Source: Sphingomonadaceae bacterium 3R27E2-A (lineage in GTDB: Bacteria; Pseudomonadota; Alphaproteobacteria; Sphingomonadales; Sphingomonadaceae). From it: a stretch of DNA of 64,000 nucleotides. The stretch lies in assembly GCA_005503165.1 (NCBI GenBank), contig SCNT01000008.1, positions 62,001-126,000 of the forward strand, in the 5' to 3' direction. The number at the start of each line of letters is the position of its first letter. Within the stretch, counting starts at the first letter, position 1. A program made the position numbers and the translations under genes. Below the pieces are notes generated by a model. The model was not told the DNA's origin, did not search any database, and saw nothing but the letters and a program-made list of their open reading frames with translations. This document shows positions 31,270 through 39,975 of the stretch, one piece after another.

Positions 31270-34206
31270 TTGCTCGCACTTCCCGATGATGAAACCACGC
31301 TCGTTCAGCACTGGACGTTGAGTGAGGATGACCTGGCTATCATCGTGCGCCGCAGGCGACCGCATAATCGTCTGGGTTTCGCGATCCAGCTATGCGCGCT
31401 GCGCTATCCCGGCCGTTTGCTGCGCCCGGGCGAATTGATCCCCGATACGCCGCTCGCGTTCGTCGCCGAGCAATTGCAGATCGCGCCCGAGGTGCTGGCC
31501 GATTATGCGACGCGCGGCCCGACCCGGTACGAACAGCTCGATGCGCTGCGCGAGGGCTTTGGGTTCACACAGTTCAGCCGGCCATTGCGAGCGGCGTTGC
31601 AGGAATGGCTGCTGCCGATTGCGCTGACGACGACCAGCGGGGCTGGGCTGGCACGGTCGCTACTAGGCGAGTGCCGACGACGGCGCATCATCGTACCTGG
31701 CATCAGTTCGGTCGAACGGATGGTTGCGCAGGCGTTGCTCGACGCCGAGCGCCACGTCGCCGAGCATCTGACCCGAGGGCTGGAGACTGGGCAACGCCGT
31801 CTGCTTGACGCCCTTCTTCTGCCTCACGCCGGCACGAACCTCAGCGGCCTCGGATGGGTGCGGCAGCCGCCCGGCAAGCCCGGTCGCAAGACGTTCGCCG
31901 TCATCATCCGGCGGCTAGCTCTGCTGCGCGATATCGGGATCGATCCCGATATCGCGGCAGGCATACATCCCGAACGCCTGCGACGCCTCTGTCAGGAAGG
32001 GGCTCGGCTGACGGCGCAACATGTCCGGACGCTGCAAGCAACGCGGCGCCGTGCGACGCTGGCGGCAACCGTACTCGAAACCATCGTCACGCTTACCGAC
32101 GATGCGGTGCTGATGTTCGACCGCCTGCTGGGTCAGATGTTTCGGCGCGAGCAGAACGGTGCAGACACAGCGCTCAAGCGCGACCGGCGCACCATCAATG
32201 GTAAAATCCGGCTACTCGCCCGGCTCGGCGATGCCCTGCTCACTGCCAAAGTGTCGGGCGGCGACATCGGCGCCGCGGTCGAGGCCGTAGTTGGATGGGA
32301 CGATCTCGGCCGTGAAGTCGATGAAGCCCGCAAGCTGATCCGCCCCGATGCCGTCGATCCCGTTACGATCGCCGCTACCAACTACCCCGTCCTCCGACAG
32401 GTCGGTCCCTTGTTCATCGCCTCGTTCACGTTCGGAGCGGTCCCGGCCTGCCATACGCTCGCGCGAGCAGTCGCTATCATGCGCGACCTTCATCTCGGTC
32501 GCCTGAAAAAACTGCCGCCGGATACGCCGGTTGCCTTCATTCGGCAGGCCTGGCGTCGCGCGATCGGCCCCGGCATTCCCGATCGCAGAGTTTATGAATT
32601 TTGCGTCCTGGTCGAGCTTCGGGACAGGCTTCGTGCCGGCGACATGTGGGTCGAGGGAAGCAGACGCTATCGTGCCGTCGAGCAACAGCTTATTCCTGGC
32701 CCGGTATTCGCCACCATGCGGGCAGCCGGCCCTTTGCCGATTCCGGCACCTGATACGGCCGATGCCTGGCTAGCCGAACGGCGTACCCGGCTCGCCCGTA
32801 GATTGGCAGAGGTCGAGCGAAAAGCGGAGACGGATACGCTGGAAGACGTACAACTCAGCCTCGGCAAGCTGCGGATTTCGCCGTTGAAGGCGGTCACGCC
32901 GGCTGAAGCGGATAGCGCCCTTGCGCCGCTTTACGCCCATCTTCCCGCGATCCGCATCACCGATCTCCTTGCTGAAGTCGATCGATGGACCGGATTCAGC
33001 CAGTGCTTTACGCATCTGCAAAGCGGTCGGGTTGCCGATGAACCCCGCGCTATCCTCACGGCGGTGCTCGCCGATGCAACCAATCTTGGTCATACGCGCA
33101 TGGCTGAAGCCTGCAATCTCGTGACCCAACGCCAACTCAGCTGGCTCGCCTCGTGGCATTTACGCGAGGAAACCTACGGTCGGGCTCTCGCCAGGTTGGT
33201 CGATGCCCAGCACACCGCGCCACTCGCCGCCCTGTTTGGGGCCGGGACATCGTCCAGTTCGGATGGTCAGAACTTCCCGCTCGATCGCCGTGCCCAGGCG
33301 ACCGGTGCGGTCAATCCGCACAAGGGCGCGGAGCCTGCCGTCTCCTTCTACAGCCATGTCTCGGATCGCTACGCGCCGTTTCATTCCACCGTCATCTCCG
33401 CATCCGCGAGCGAGGCGGCGCAGGTGCTGGACGGGCTGCTCCATCACGGTGCTGATCTGCACATCGAGGAGCATCACGTCGATGGTGGGGGCATTTCCGA
33501 CCATGTATTTGCGCTATGCCATCTACTCGGATTCCGGTTTGCGCCGCGCATACCGAATATCTCCGCGCGCCGGCTTTACCTGTTTGCCGGCATCGAACCC
33601 GGCCCCGATATTGCGCCGCTCCTCGCGGGCAAGGTCGATGAGGGCCTGATCGCTGCCCATTGGGACGACGTGCTGCGCTTGGGCACCTCGATCCGCACCG
33701 GCGTCGTGAGTGCGTCAATCATGCTGGAACGGCTTGGCTCCTATCCCCGCGCCAATGGCCTGGCCTTGGCACTGCGCGAGATCGGCCGCGTCGAGCGCAC
33801 CCTGTTCACGCTCGATTGGATCGAACAACCCGAACAGCGGCGTCGCGCGACCCGCGAACTCAACAAGGGTGAGGCCGAAAATGCGCTGAAACGCGCCATC
33901 TTTTTCCACCGGATCGGCCGTATCCGCGATCACGCATTGCAAGCCCAGACCCATCGAGCGAGCGCACTCAACCTCGTCGCCGGTGCTATCGTCCTCTGGA
34001 ATACGACCTACATGCAAGCCGCCCGCATGCATCTTGCCAGTCTAGGCCGGTCGATCCCGCCGGACCTGCTGCAACACCTTTCGCCGCTCGGATGGCAGCA
34101 CATCAACCTCACCGGCGATTATCTTTGGACCGACCCCGATGCGCCATCGCCGGCCCTCAGGCCGCTTCGCCAGATGCACGCCGTCGAAGGCCCGGCGAAA
34201 CCTTAG
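31237..34206 (+). CDS. tnpA: Tn3-family transposase of the outer element, N-terminus replaced by IS6100
   Basis: From 31270 the frame encodes a nearly full Tn3 TnpA: ALLALPDDETTLVQHWTLSEDDLAIIVRRRRPHNRLG, then AVLADATNLGHTRMAEACN, GAGTSSSSDGQNFP, HVDGGGISDHVFALCHLLGFRFAPR and LSPLGWQHINLTGDYLW. Only about 12 native N-terminal residues are lost. The frame stays open into the IS6100 end, so an ATG at 31237 could supply a new start (MLKLHDFCNR from the IS). It lies 4 bases inside the right 38-bp repeat and is the cognate transposase of the outer unit. Whether it is expressed is uncertain; no good Shine-Dalgarno is seen. Confidence 0.8.
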   Translation: MLKLHDFCNRALLALPDDETTLVQHWTLSEDDLAIIVRRRRPHNRLGFAIQLCALRYPGRLLRPGELIPDTPLAFVAEQLQIAPEVLADYATRGPTRYEQLDALREGFGFTQFSRPLRAALQEWLLPIALTTTSGAGLARSLLGECRRRRIIVPGISSVERMVAQALLDAERHVAEHLTRGLETGQRRLLDALLLPHAGTNLSGLGWVRQPPGKPGRKTFAVIIRRLALLRDIGIDPDIAAGIHPERLRRLCQEGARLTAQHVRTLQATRRRATLAATVLETIVTLTDDAVLMFDRLLGQMFRREQNGADTALKRDRRTINGKIRLLARLGDALLTAKVSGGDIGAAVEAVVGWDDLGREVDEARKLIRPDAVDPVTIAATNYPVLRQVGPLFIASFTFGAVPACHTLARAVAIMRDLHLGRLKKLPPDTPVAFIRQAWRRAIGPGIPDRRVYEFCVLVELRDRLRAGDMWVEGSRRYRAVEQQLIPGPVFATMRAAGPLPIPAPDTADAWLAERRTRLARRLAEVERKAETDTLEDVQLSLGKLRISPLKAVTPAEADSALAPLYAHLPAIRITDLLAEVDRWTGFSQCFTHLQSGRVADEPRAILTAVLADATNLGHTRMAEACNLVTQRQLSWLASWHLREETYGRALARLVDAQHTAPLAALFGAGTSSSSDGQNFPLDRRAQATGAVNPHKGAEPAVSFYSHVSDRYAPFHSTVISASASEAAQVLDGLLHHGADLHIEEHHVDGGGISDHVFALCHLLGFRFAPRIPNISARRLYLFAGIEPGPDIAPLLAGKVDEGLIAAHWDDVLRLGTSIRTGVVSASIMLERLGSYPRANGLALALREIGRVERTLFTLDWIEQPEQRRRATRELNKGEAENALKRAIFFHRIGRIRDHALQAQTHRASALNLVAGAIVLWNTTYMQAARMHLASLGRSIPPDLLQHLSPLGWQHINLTGDYLWTDPDAPSPALRPLRQMHAVEGPAKP

Positions 34207-34239
34207 CGTATATCTGGGTCCGTTCTATGTACCGCCCCC
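34202..34239. repeat. Right 38-bp inverted repeat of the outer Tn3 element
   Basis: Complement of 19293-19330 with two differences near the outer tip. AGATC follows at 34240-34244 as the second copy of the target duplication. Confidence 0.92.
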
Positions 34240-34244
34240 AGATC

Positions 34245-34898
34245 GGCGAGCACCGCCAGCACATCATCACTTTTCAACAGGCGTTGGACATGGATCGCCA
34301 GGCACTCCCGGCTGTGCTCGTCGATCACTGTCAGCATCCGGAACGCCTTGCCGTCATGCGTGCGGTCAGCGACGAAGTCGTAGCTCCAGACATGGCCGCG
34401 ATACTGCGGCCGAAGACGCACGCACGATCCGTCGTTCAACCACAGCCGACCGCGCTTTGGTTGTCTCCTCGGTACTTTCAGCCCCTCACGCCGCCAGATC
34501 CGCTCAACCCGTTTGGCATTCACCCGCCAGCCCTCACGCTGCAGAAGGGCCGTGATCCGGCGATAGCCATAGCGACCATAATCCGATGCCAACCGGATGA
34601 TGTCCGCCGTCAGGCGCTTCTCATCGGGTCGAGGCCGGGATGGCTTGCGCTGAGTCGAGCGATGCTGCCCAACCACCCGGCAGGCACGACGCTCGGACAC
34701 GCCGAGCGCCGCACATGCATGGGCAACGCCAGCACGGCGTCGCGAAGGGCTTAGAACTTTCCCTCGATCACCTCTTTCAGAATGAGCGCGTCCAAGGTCA
34801 GGTTCGACACGGCTTTGCGAAGGCGCGCATTCTCCTTCTCCATCGACTTCAGACGCGCCGCCTGCGTCACCTTCAGACCACCATATTCGCGGCGCCAA
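34245..34898 (-). pseudogene. IS3 OrfB, N-terminal part
   Basis: The first part of the split transposase: [37 protein letters not shown] and the catalytic [18 protein letters not shown]. The frame is interrupted after VLADL by the outer transposon, and its continuation is at 18903-19292. It overlaps orfA in the frameshift arrangement usual for the family. Confidence 0.85.
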
Positions 34899-35032
34899 CG
34901 GTAATAGCTCTGCTCAGAAACACACAGCCCGCGACAGATCGCACCGATCTTTTCGCCCTGGCTCAGCCGTACCTCGGCCTCTCGCAGCATCCCGATGATC
35001 TGCTCCGCTGTATAAGTCTTCCGTGCCATCAA
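34751..35032 (-). CDS. IS3 transposase OrfA (element 2)
   Basis: A 93-residue OrfA: MARKTYTAEQIIGMLREAEV at the start, a helix-turn-helix around CRGLCVSEQSYYRWRREYGG and a coiled segment MEKENARLRKAVSNLTLD. It is similar in layout to the OrfA at 1129 with different residues. It is intact, but its orfB partner is broken by the transposon. Confidence 0.85.
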   Translation of the reverse strand: MMARKTYTAEQIIGMLREAEVRLSQGEKIGAICRGLCVSEQSYYRWRREYGGLKVTQAARLKSMEKENARLRKAVSNLTLDALILKEVIEGKF

Positions 35033-35103
35033 TCGCTCCTTCCAAAGCGCAAATAGCCGAAATCCTAACTCTCAATATGGAACACTTTGCAGGGGGCAGG
35101 CCA

Positions 35104-35184
35104 GATGCCCGCATCGACACCTCAGCGCAGGACTTTGCCGCCACACTCGATCTGCTTGAGGTGACAGCTACGTCACTTAGATGA
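35104..35184 (+). pseudogene. boxR: Last 26 codons of a second boxR
   Basis: The frame adjoining the IS end reads DARIDTSAQDFAATLDLLEVTATSLR and stops at TGA 35182. The end of boxR at 6733 reads DAQLDTSAQDFNKTLDLLED at the same distance before boxC. This is the 3' tail of the boxR of cluster 2, whose first 90 percent was lost at the IS junction. Confidence 0.88.
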
Positions 35185-35198
35185 ACTATAATGCTTGT

Positions 35199-35212
35199 TT
35201 GATCTCGATCAA
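35199..35212. promoter_or_regulatory. FNR/FixK-like dyad upstream of boxC2
   Basis: TTGATCTCGATCAA is an exact match to the FNR consensus TTGAT-N4-ATCAA. The surrounding bases, GCTTGT before and TGCGCTAT after, are conserved with cluster 1. TATAAT at 35187-35192 just upstream may be the -10 element, in which case the dyad would sit at the transcription start and act as an operator. Confidence 0.55.
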
Positions 35213-35226
35213 TGCGCTATGATGCT
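35213..35226. promoter_or_regulatory. Candidate BoxR operator upstream of boxC2
   Basis: TGCGCTATGATGCT abuts the dyad as in cluster 1 (6762). It fits TGCR-N6-KGCW with a central AT and lies 28 bases before the boxC2 start. Confidence 0.45.
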
Positions 35227-35254
35227 TCTTGTCTTGGGACTGAGGAGCGAATCA

Positions 35255-36940
35255 ATGGCAATCGAGATCGCCACTGCCGACAATACGGCGGCGACTTTTT
35301 TCACTTATGATCAAAGCGGCGACAGCTACCGCCATTGGAACGTCTCAATCGATGGTCGCGTCGCCACGGTGGCGATGGATGTTGATGCGGACGGAGGGAT
35401 AAACCCCGGCTACAAGCTCAAGCTCAACAGCTATGACCTCGGCGTTGACATGGAACTGCATGACATCGTGCAGCGAATGCGTTTCGAGCATCCTGAAGTG
35501 GGCTGCGTTGTGCTTACCAGCGCCAATGACCGGATATTCTGTTCGGGCGCGAACATTTACATGCTTGGCACTTCAAGCCATGCGTGGAAAGTCAACTTCT
35601 GCAAGTTCACCAACGAGACGCGAAACGGGTTCGAGGACTCATCGCAAAACGGCAGCCTCAAGTTTCTGGCAGCGGTCAATGGAACCTGTGCTGGCGGCGG
35701 CTATGAAGTTGCGCTCGCCTGCGACGAAATTCTGCTGGTCGATGACCGTTCGTCTGCGGTGTCACTTCCTGAAGTGCCGCTGCTGGCGGTGCTGCCTGGC
35801 ACGGGCGGACTCACGCGAGTGGTCGACAAGCGCAAGGTGCGACGCGACCTTGCCGACGTGTTCTGCACGTCTGAAGAGGGTGTGCGCGGCCGCCGCGCCA
35901 AGGACTGGAACCTTGTTGACGATATCGCCCCCAAGGGCCGCTGGGACGAAGCCGTGCGTGAACGCGCCGATAAGCTCGCCACCCAGTCATCGCGCCCTGC
36001 GAGCGCCACTGGTGTAAAGTTGACGCCGCTCAGCCGCCGGATCGATGACGCAGGCTATCACTATGAGCATGTCGATGTTGCATTCGATCGCGCTCGGGGT
36101 TTTGTGACAATTACCGTCAAGGCCCCGGTTGATATCCCGGCAACTGATGGCGCCGCCATGCAGGCGCAGGGCGTGACGTTCTGGCCATTGGCTATGGCGC
36201 GTGAACTCGACGACGCCATTCTGCTGTTGCGCACCAACGAACCAGAACTGGGCCTGTGGGTACTCAAGACCGCAGGTGAAGGTGCCAATGTTGTCGCCTA
36301 TGACAACGCGCTGCTTGCCAATCAGGATCACTGGTTCGTACGCGAGGTGATCGGCATGCTGCGCCGCACGCTTTCGCGTCTCGATGTGTCATCGCGTTCG
36401 ATCTATGCGATCATTGAGCCGGACTCGGCATTTGCCGGGACGCTTGCGGAACTCGCATTTGCGGCTGACCGGGCCTATATGCTCGAAATGATCGCGGAGC
36501 CCGACAAGGGGCCGCAATTGCAGCTCAGCAAGGCCAATTTCGCGCTCTACCCGATGTGTAATGACCTGTTGCGCCTGCAGTCGCGGTTTCTGGGCGAAGC
36601 GGGCAGACTCGCCGAACTCGAAGATTTGATCGCCAGCCCGATCCCGTCAGGTGAGGCCTATGATCTTGGCCTAGTCACTTTTGCGCCGGACGACATCGAC
36701 TGGGACGACGAAGTCCGGCTGGCGATTGACGAGCGCGCGGGCCTCTCTCCCGATGCCTGCACCGGCATGGAGGCAAGTCTGCGCTTTGCTGGACAGGAAA
36801 CGGTCTGGTCAAAGGTGTTTGGTCGCCTTTCAGCCTGGCAGAACTGGATTTTCATTCGTCCCAATGCGGTCGGTGAAGGTGGTGCCCTGAAGCTGTTCGG
36901 TACCGGTCGTCGAGCCGAATTCGACAAGAAGCGCGTGTAA
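35255..36940 (+). CDS. boxC: BoxC, 2,3-epoxybenzoyl-CoA dihydrolase (cluster 2)
   Basis: A 561-residue BoxC of the same length as the copy at 6807. The ATG at 35255 follows GAGGAG and matches the other copy's start; an upstream ATG at 35195 would add a leader lying in the promoter. The oxyanion segments FCSGANIYMLGTSSHAWKVN and GTCAGGGYEVALACDE are unchanged, and a stretch of about 130 residues here is almost invariant. The two genes differ mostly at third codon positions, so they are old paralogues under selection and not a fresh duplication. It opens the epoxide ring and releases formate. Confidence 0.95.
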   Translation: MAIEIATADNTAATFFTYDQSGDSYRHWNVSIDGRVATVAMDVDADGGINPGYKLKLNSYDLGVDMELHDIVQRMRFEHPEVGCVVLTSANDRIFCSGANIYMLGTSSHAWKVNFCKFTNETRNGFEDSSQNGSLKFLAAVNGTCAGGGYEVALACDEILLVDDRSSAVSLPEVPLLAVLPGTGGLTRVVDKRKVRRDLADVFCTSEEGVRGRRAKDWNLVDDIAPKGRWDEAVRERADKLATQSSRPASATGVKLTPLSRRIDDAGYHYEHVDVAFDRARGFVTITVKAPVDIPATDGAAMQAQGVTFWPLAMARELDDAILLLRTNEPELGLWVLKTAGEGANVVAYDNALLANQDHWFVREVIGMLRRTLSRLDVSSRSIYAIIEPDSAFAGTLAELAFAADRAYMLEMIAEPDKGPQLQLSKANFALYPMCNDLLRLQSRFLGEAGRLAELEDLIASPIPSGEAYDLGLVTFAPDDIDWDDEVRLAIDERAGLSPDACTGMEASLRFAGQETVWSKVFGRLSAWQNWIFIRPNAVGEGGALKLFGTGRRAEFDKKRV

Positions 36941-36952
36941 GGAGCGAGCGAC

Positions 36953-38350
36953 ATGGCTATTGATTATCAAACCAAGATTCCGAACAACGTTGATCTCTCG
37001 AACGACCGCGCCTTGCAGCGTGCGCTCGAACACTGGCAACCTTCCTTCATCGATTGGTGGAAGGATCTGGGGCCGACGACTTATCAGGGCCACGAAGTTT
37101 ACCTGCGCACAGCAACGTCTGTTGATGCCAAGGGCTGGGCGACTTTTGGTCACGTCAAGATGCCGGACTATCGCTGGGGAATTTTCCTGGCTGAGCAACA
37201 GCAGGATCGCACGATCGGCTTCGGTGACTATAAGGGCAAGCCGGTTTGGCAGCAGGTTCCGGGCGAGTACCGTTCGATCTTGCGCCGCCTGATCGTCACG
37301 CAGGGTGATACTGAGCCTGCGTCGGTTGAACAGCAGCGCCTGCTCGCGCTGACCGCGCCGTCGCTTTACGACATGCGCAACCTGTTTCAGGTCAATGTTG
37401 AAGAAGGCCGCCACCTGTGGGCGATGGTCTATCTGCTGCACGCATATTTCGGTCGCGATGGCCGTGAAGAGGCGGATGAAATGTTGTTCCGTCATTCGGG
37501 TGACCCGGATCATCCGCGAATTCTGGGCACATTCAACGAGCCGATCGACGACTGGCTGTCGTTCTATATGTTCACCTATTTCACCGACCGCGACGGCAAA
37601 TACCAGCTCAAGTCTTTGGCAGAGAGCGGGTTCGATCCGCTGGCGCGTACTTGCTCGTTTATGCTGACCGAGGAAGCGCATCACATGTTCGTGGGTGAAA
37701 CCGGTATCAGCCGCGTCATCAAGCGGACGCTTGATGAAATGCAGAAGCTCGGCACCGATGATCCCGAGGTATTGCGCAAGGCCGGGGTGATCGATCTGCC
37801 GCTGCTCCAGCGCTACATCAACTTCTGGTATTCTTCCGCGCTCGACCTGTTCGGCTCGGAAATCAGCTCTAACGCGGCCACTTATTTCGCCAACGGCCTG
37901 AAAGGGCGTCCGGACGAAGGCACATATGAGGACCACATTTGTCTGGATACCTTCGAGCAGGTCGAAACACCTAGCGGTTTGGAAGAAGTCGCCACCCGCA
38001 ACGCGATGAACCTGATTACCCGTAATGCCTATATCCGCGACTGCGGCATCGGGTTGACGCGCTGGAACCGGACGATCGCCAAGGCGGGCTTTAATTACGA
38101 ACTGAAGTTGCCAGCTGACAAATTCAATCGCAGCGTGGGTGTTTGGTCCGGGCTGGACTTCGATGTTGATGGTCGGCCTTGCTCGCATGAAACCGTGGTT
38201 GCGGCCCTGCCAAGCGAGATGGACCGGGGTTATGTCAAATCACTGATGGTTGGAATCACCGAACCGGGCCAGTGTGCCAACTGGACCAGCCCGCCGGATC
38301 GCGGCATCAACAGCATGACTTTTGATTTCGACTACGTTCGGGCCGCCTGA
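36953..38350 (+). CDS. boxB: BoxB, benzoyl-CoA 2,3-epoxidase oxygenase component (cluster 2)
   Basis: A 465-residue BoxB that aligns without gaps to the copy at 8505. The iron ligands E121, E151, H154, D212, E241 and H244 are all kept. Differences gather in the surface loops and C-terminal third (for example HETVVAALPSEMDRGYVKS). AAGGAG precedes the ATG. It lies between boxC and the ligase, and no BoxA is near. Confidence 0.95.
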   Translation: MAIDYQTKIPNNVDLSNDRALQRALEHWQPSFIDWWKDLGPTTYQGHEVYLRTATSVDAKGWATFGHVKMPDYRWGIFLAEQQQDRTIGFGDYKGKPVWQQVPGEYRSILRRLIVTQGDTEPASVEQQRLLALTAPSLYDMRNLFQVNVEEGRHLWAMVYLLHAYFGRDGREEADEMLFRHSGDPDHPRILGTFNEPIDDWLSFYMFTYFTDRDGKYQLKSLAESGFDPLARTCSFMLTEEAHHMFVGETGISRVIKRTLDEMQKLGTDDPEVLRKAGVIDLPLLQRYINFWYSSALDLFGSEISSNAATYFANGLKGRPDEGTYEDHICLDTFEQVETPSGLEEVATRNAMNLITRNAYIRDCGIGLTRWNRTIAKAGFNYELKLPADKFNRSVGVWSGLDFDVDGRPCSHETVVAALPSEMDRGYVKSLMVGITEPGQCANWTSPPDRGINSMTFDFDYVRAA

Positions 38351-38406
38351 TCGAATTGAACATGCGGCGCAGCCGGGCTCAGACCCGGCGCGTTCGGGAG
38401 TGGACA

Positions 38407-39975
38407 ATGGTTACGACTGCATCAGCCAGAAGAATCTCGGACCTGCCGGAAATTTTCAATGCCGCGCAGGATTTGCTTGCACACAATGCCGCGACCCATC
38501 CCGACAAAGTCGCGATCATTGATGTGCGCGGCCCATGCACATACGGCGAACTCTTCGACAGGGTTCGCCGTATGGCTGATGCATTCCGGCGACTGGGTAT
38601 CCGCCGCGATCAGCGGGTCATCCTGAGCCTGCTTGATACGCGGGACTTCCCGATGGTCTTCCTCGGCGCGATCTGGGCAGGCGTCATTCCGGTGCCGGTT
38701 AACACCCTGCTGACTGCGGATGATTATCAGTGGATCCTGCACAATAGCGGCGCCGTTGCGGTTTTCGTAACCGGCGAGATTGCCGACAAGTGGGAAGCAA
38801 TCGCGACAAGCGAACCGCACGTCCATTTCATCTCAAGCGAGGGCGGGCCGTGGACAGACCTAGAGGCCCTGATCGATGGGGCAAAGCCACAGGAAGTACC
38901 AGCCGATACGCACCGTGATGATGTTGCGTTCTGGCTCTATACGTCCGGTTCAACAGGTCGGCCAAAGGGCGCTATGCACCTGCAGGGTTCGATGCGGCTG
39001 ACGGCAAACCTTTACGGCATTGGCACTGCGGGCATTGCGCAGGATGACGTGGTTCTTTCCATAGCCAAGCATTTCTTCGCCTATGGATTGGGAACCGCGC
39101 TGAGTTTTCCTTTTGCCGCTGGCGCTACGGTGGTCCACTTTCGTGACCGGGCAACCCCTGCGGCGATAAGCGACCTAATGGTCCGTCATCGGGTCAGCGT
39201 GCTTGGCGGCGTTCCGACTTTCTTTGCCGGCTGGCTCGCACACCCATCATGTCCGGATCACACAACACTGCCGTCACTGCGTCTGGCGACTTCGGCAGGG
39301 GAAGCTTTGCCCGCCCATCTGGGCAAAGCGTTCAGGGAGCGCTTTGACACGGACGTGCTTGACGGGCTGGGCTCAACCGAGATGCTGCACATATTCGTCT
39401 CACAACGGCCCGGAGCTGTGCGATATGGTTGCACGGGTCGTGTCGTCGATGGCTACAAGGTCCGTGTTGTTGACGAACTGGGGCATGCGGTCGCCCCGGG
39501 TGAGATGGGCAACCTTCAGGTCTGTGGTCCGACCACGGCCATCAGTTACTGGCGCAATCGCGAGAAAAGCGTCGCAACTTTTCAGGGCGAGTGGACTGTT
39601 ACAGGCGACAACTATGTCATCGATGCTGACGGCTGGTTGACTTATTCAGGGCGCGCTGATGACATGCTCAAGGTAGGCGGCATCTATGTCTCACCGATCG
39701 AAGTGGAAGAGGCGCTGGCTAGCCACCCCGAAGTGCTTGAGGCCGCTGTCGTCGGAGATGTCGATGCCGATGATCTGATCAAGCCGCGCGCATATGTCGT
39801 CCTGCACAATGGTGTCGAGGCGAGCGATGCACTGCAGGATCAGCTCAAAGTCTACGTCAAGGCACATCTGGCACCTTACAAATACCCGCGCTGGATCGAC
39901 TTCGTCGCTGAATTGCCCAAGACCGCAACCGGGAAAATTCAACGCTTTCGTCTGCGTGACGACCAGTCCGTGTGA
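38407..39975 (+). CDS. bclA: Benzoate-CoA ligase (cluster 2)
   Basis: A 522-residue AMP-forming ligase paralogous to 9972. I start at ATG 38407, after GGGAG; the frame is open further upstream without a good signal. Motifs are [45 protein letters not shown] and the catalytic Lys in TATGKIQRF. The two ligases may favour different substituted benzoates, but no residue shows this directly. The stop overlaps the start of the hydrolase by one base. Confidence 0.9.
   Translation: MVTTASARRISDLPEIFNAAQDLLAHNAATHPDKVAIIDVRGPCTYGELFDRVRRMADAFRRLGIRRDQRVILSLLDTRDFPMVFLGAIWAGVIPVPVNTLLTADDYQWILHNSGAVAVFVTGEIADKWEAIATSEPHVHFISSEGGPWTDLEALIDGAKPQEVPADTHRDDVAFWLYTSGSTGRPKGAMHLQGSMRLTANLYGIGTAGIAQDDVVLSIAKHFFAYGLGTALSFPFAAGATVVHFRDRATPAAISDLMVRHRVSVLGGVPTFFAGWLAHPSCPDHTTLPSLRLATSAGEALPAHLGKAFRERFDTDVLDGLGSTEMLHIFVSQRPGAVRYGCTGRVVDGYKVRVVDELGHAVAPGEMGNLQVCGPTTAISYWRNREKSVATFQGEWTVTGDNYVIDADGWLTYSGRADDMLKVGGIYVSPIEVEEALASHPEVLEAAVVGDVDADDLIKPRAYVVLHNGVEASDALQDQLKVYVKAHLAPYKYPRWIDFVAELPKTATGKIQRFRLRDDQSV

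Larger units (their letters stand above)
19293..34239. mobile_element. 14.9-kb Tn3-family transposon with nested elements
   Basis: Bounded by 38-bp inverted repeats (19293-19330 and 34202-34239) that differ at only two positions, and by AGATC duplications in the orfB of the IS3 element. The right end lies 4 bases before the stop of a Tn3 transposase (31237-34206), which should be its own. Inside are an inner Tn3-type chromate unit (19522-29672), a monooxygenase fragment, a small helix-turn-helix gene and IS6100. The original resolvase of the outer unit appears lost, probably with the DNA replaced by IS6100. Confidence 0.9.
18874..35103 (-). mobile_element. IS3-family element 2, split by a Tn3-family transposon
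   Basis: The two halves, 18874-19292 and 34245-35103, together form an IS3 element of about 1.28 kb in IS407-group style. The left end begins TGGCCTGCCCCATCGAGG and the reverse complement of the right end begins TGGCCTGCCCCCTGCAAAG. orfA and the 5' part of orfB are in the right half, and the 3' part of orfB is in the left half. Outside flanks do not match (CTTC and GATG): the left side cuts the cluster 1 thiolase and the right side cuts the tail of a second boxR. This implies recombination between two copies of the IS with loss of the DNA between. Confidence 0.88.

Noticed and set aside
18874..35103. Composite transposon formed by flanking IS3 copies
   Set aside because: The two IS3 parts are halves of one element interrupted by a Tn3 transposon, not two full copies.
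36830..38188. 452-codon open frame on the minus strand
   Set aside because: Antisense shadow of boxB2; a similar shadow lies opposite boxB1, as expected from conserved codons.
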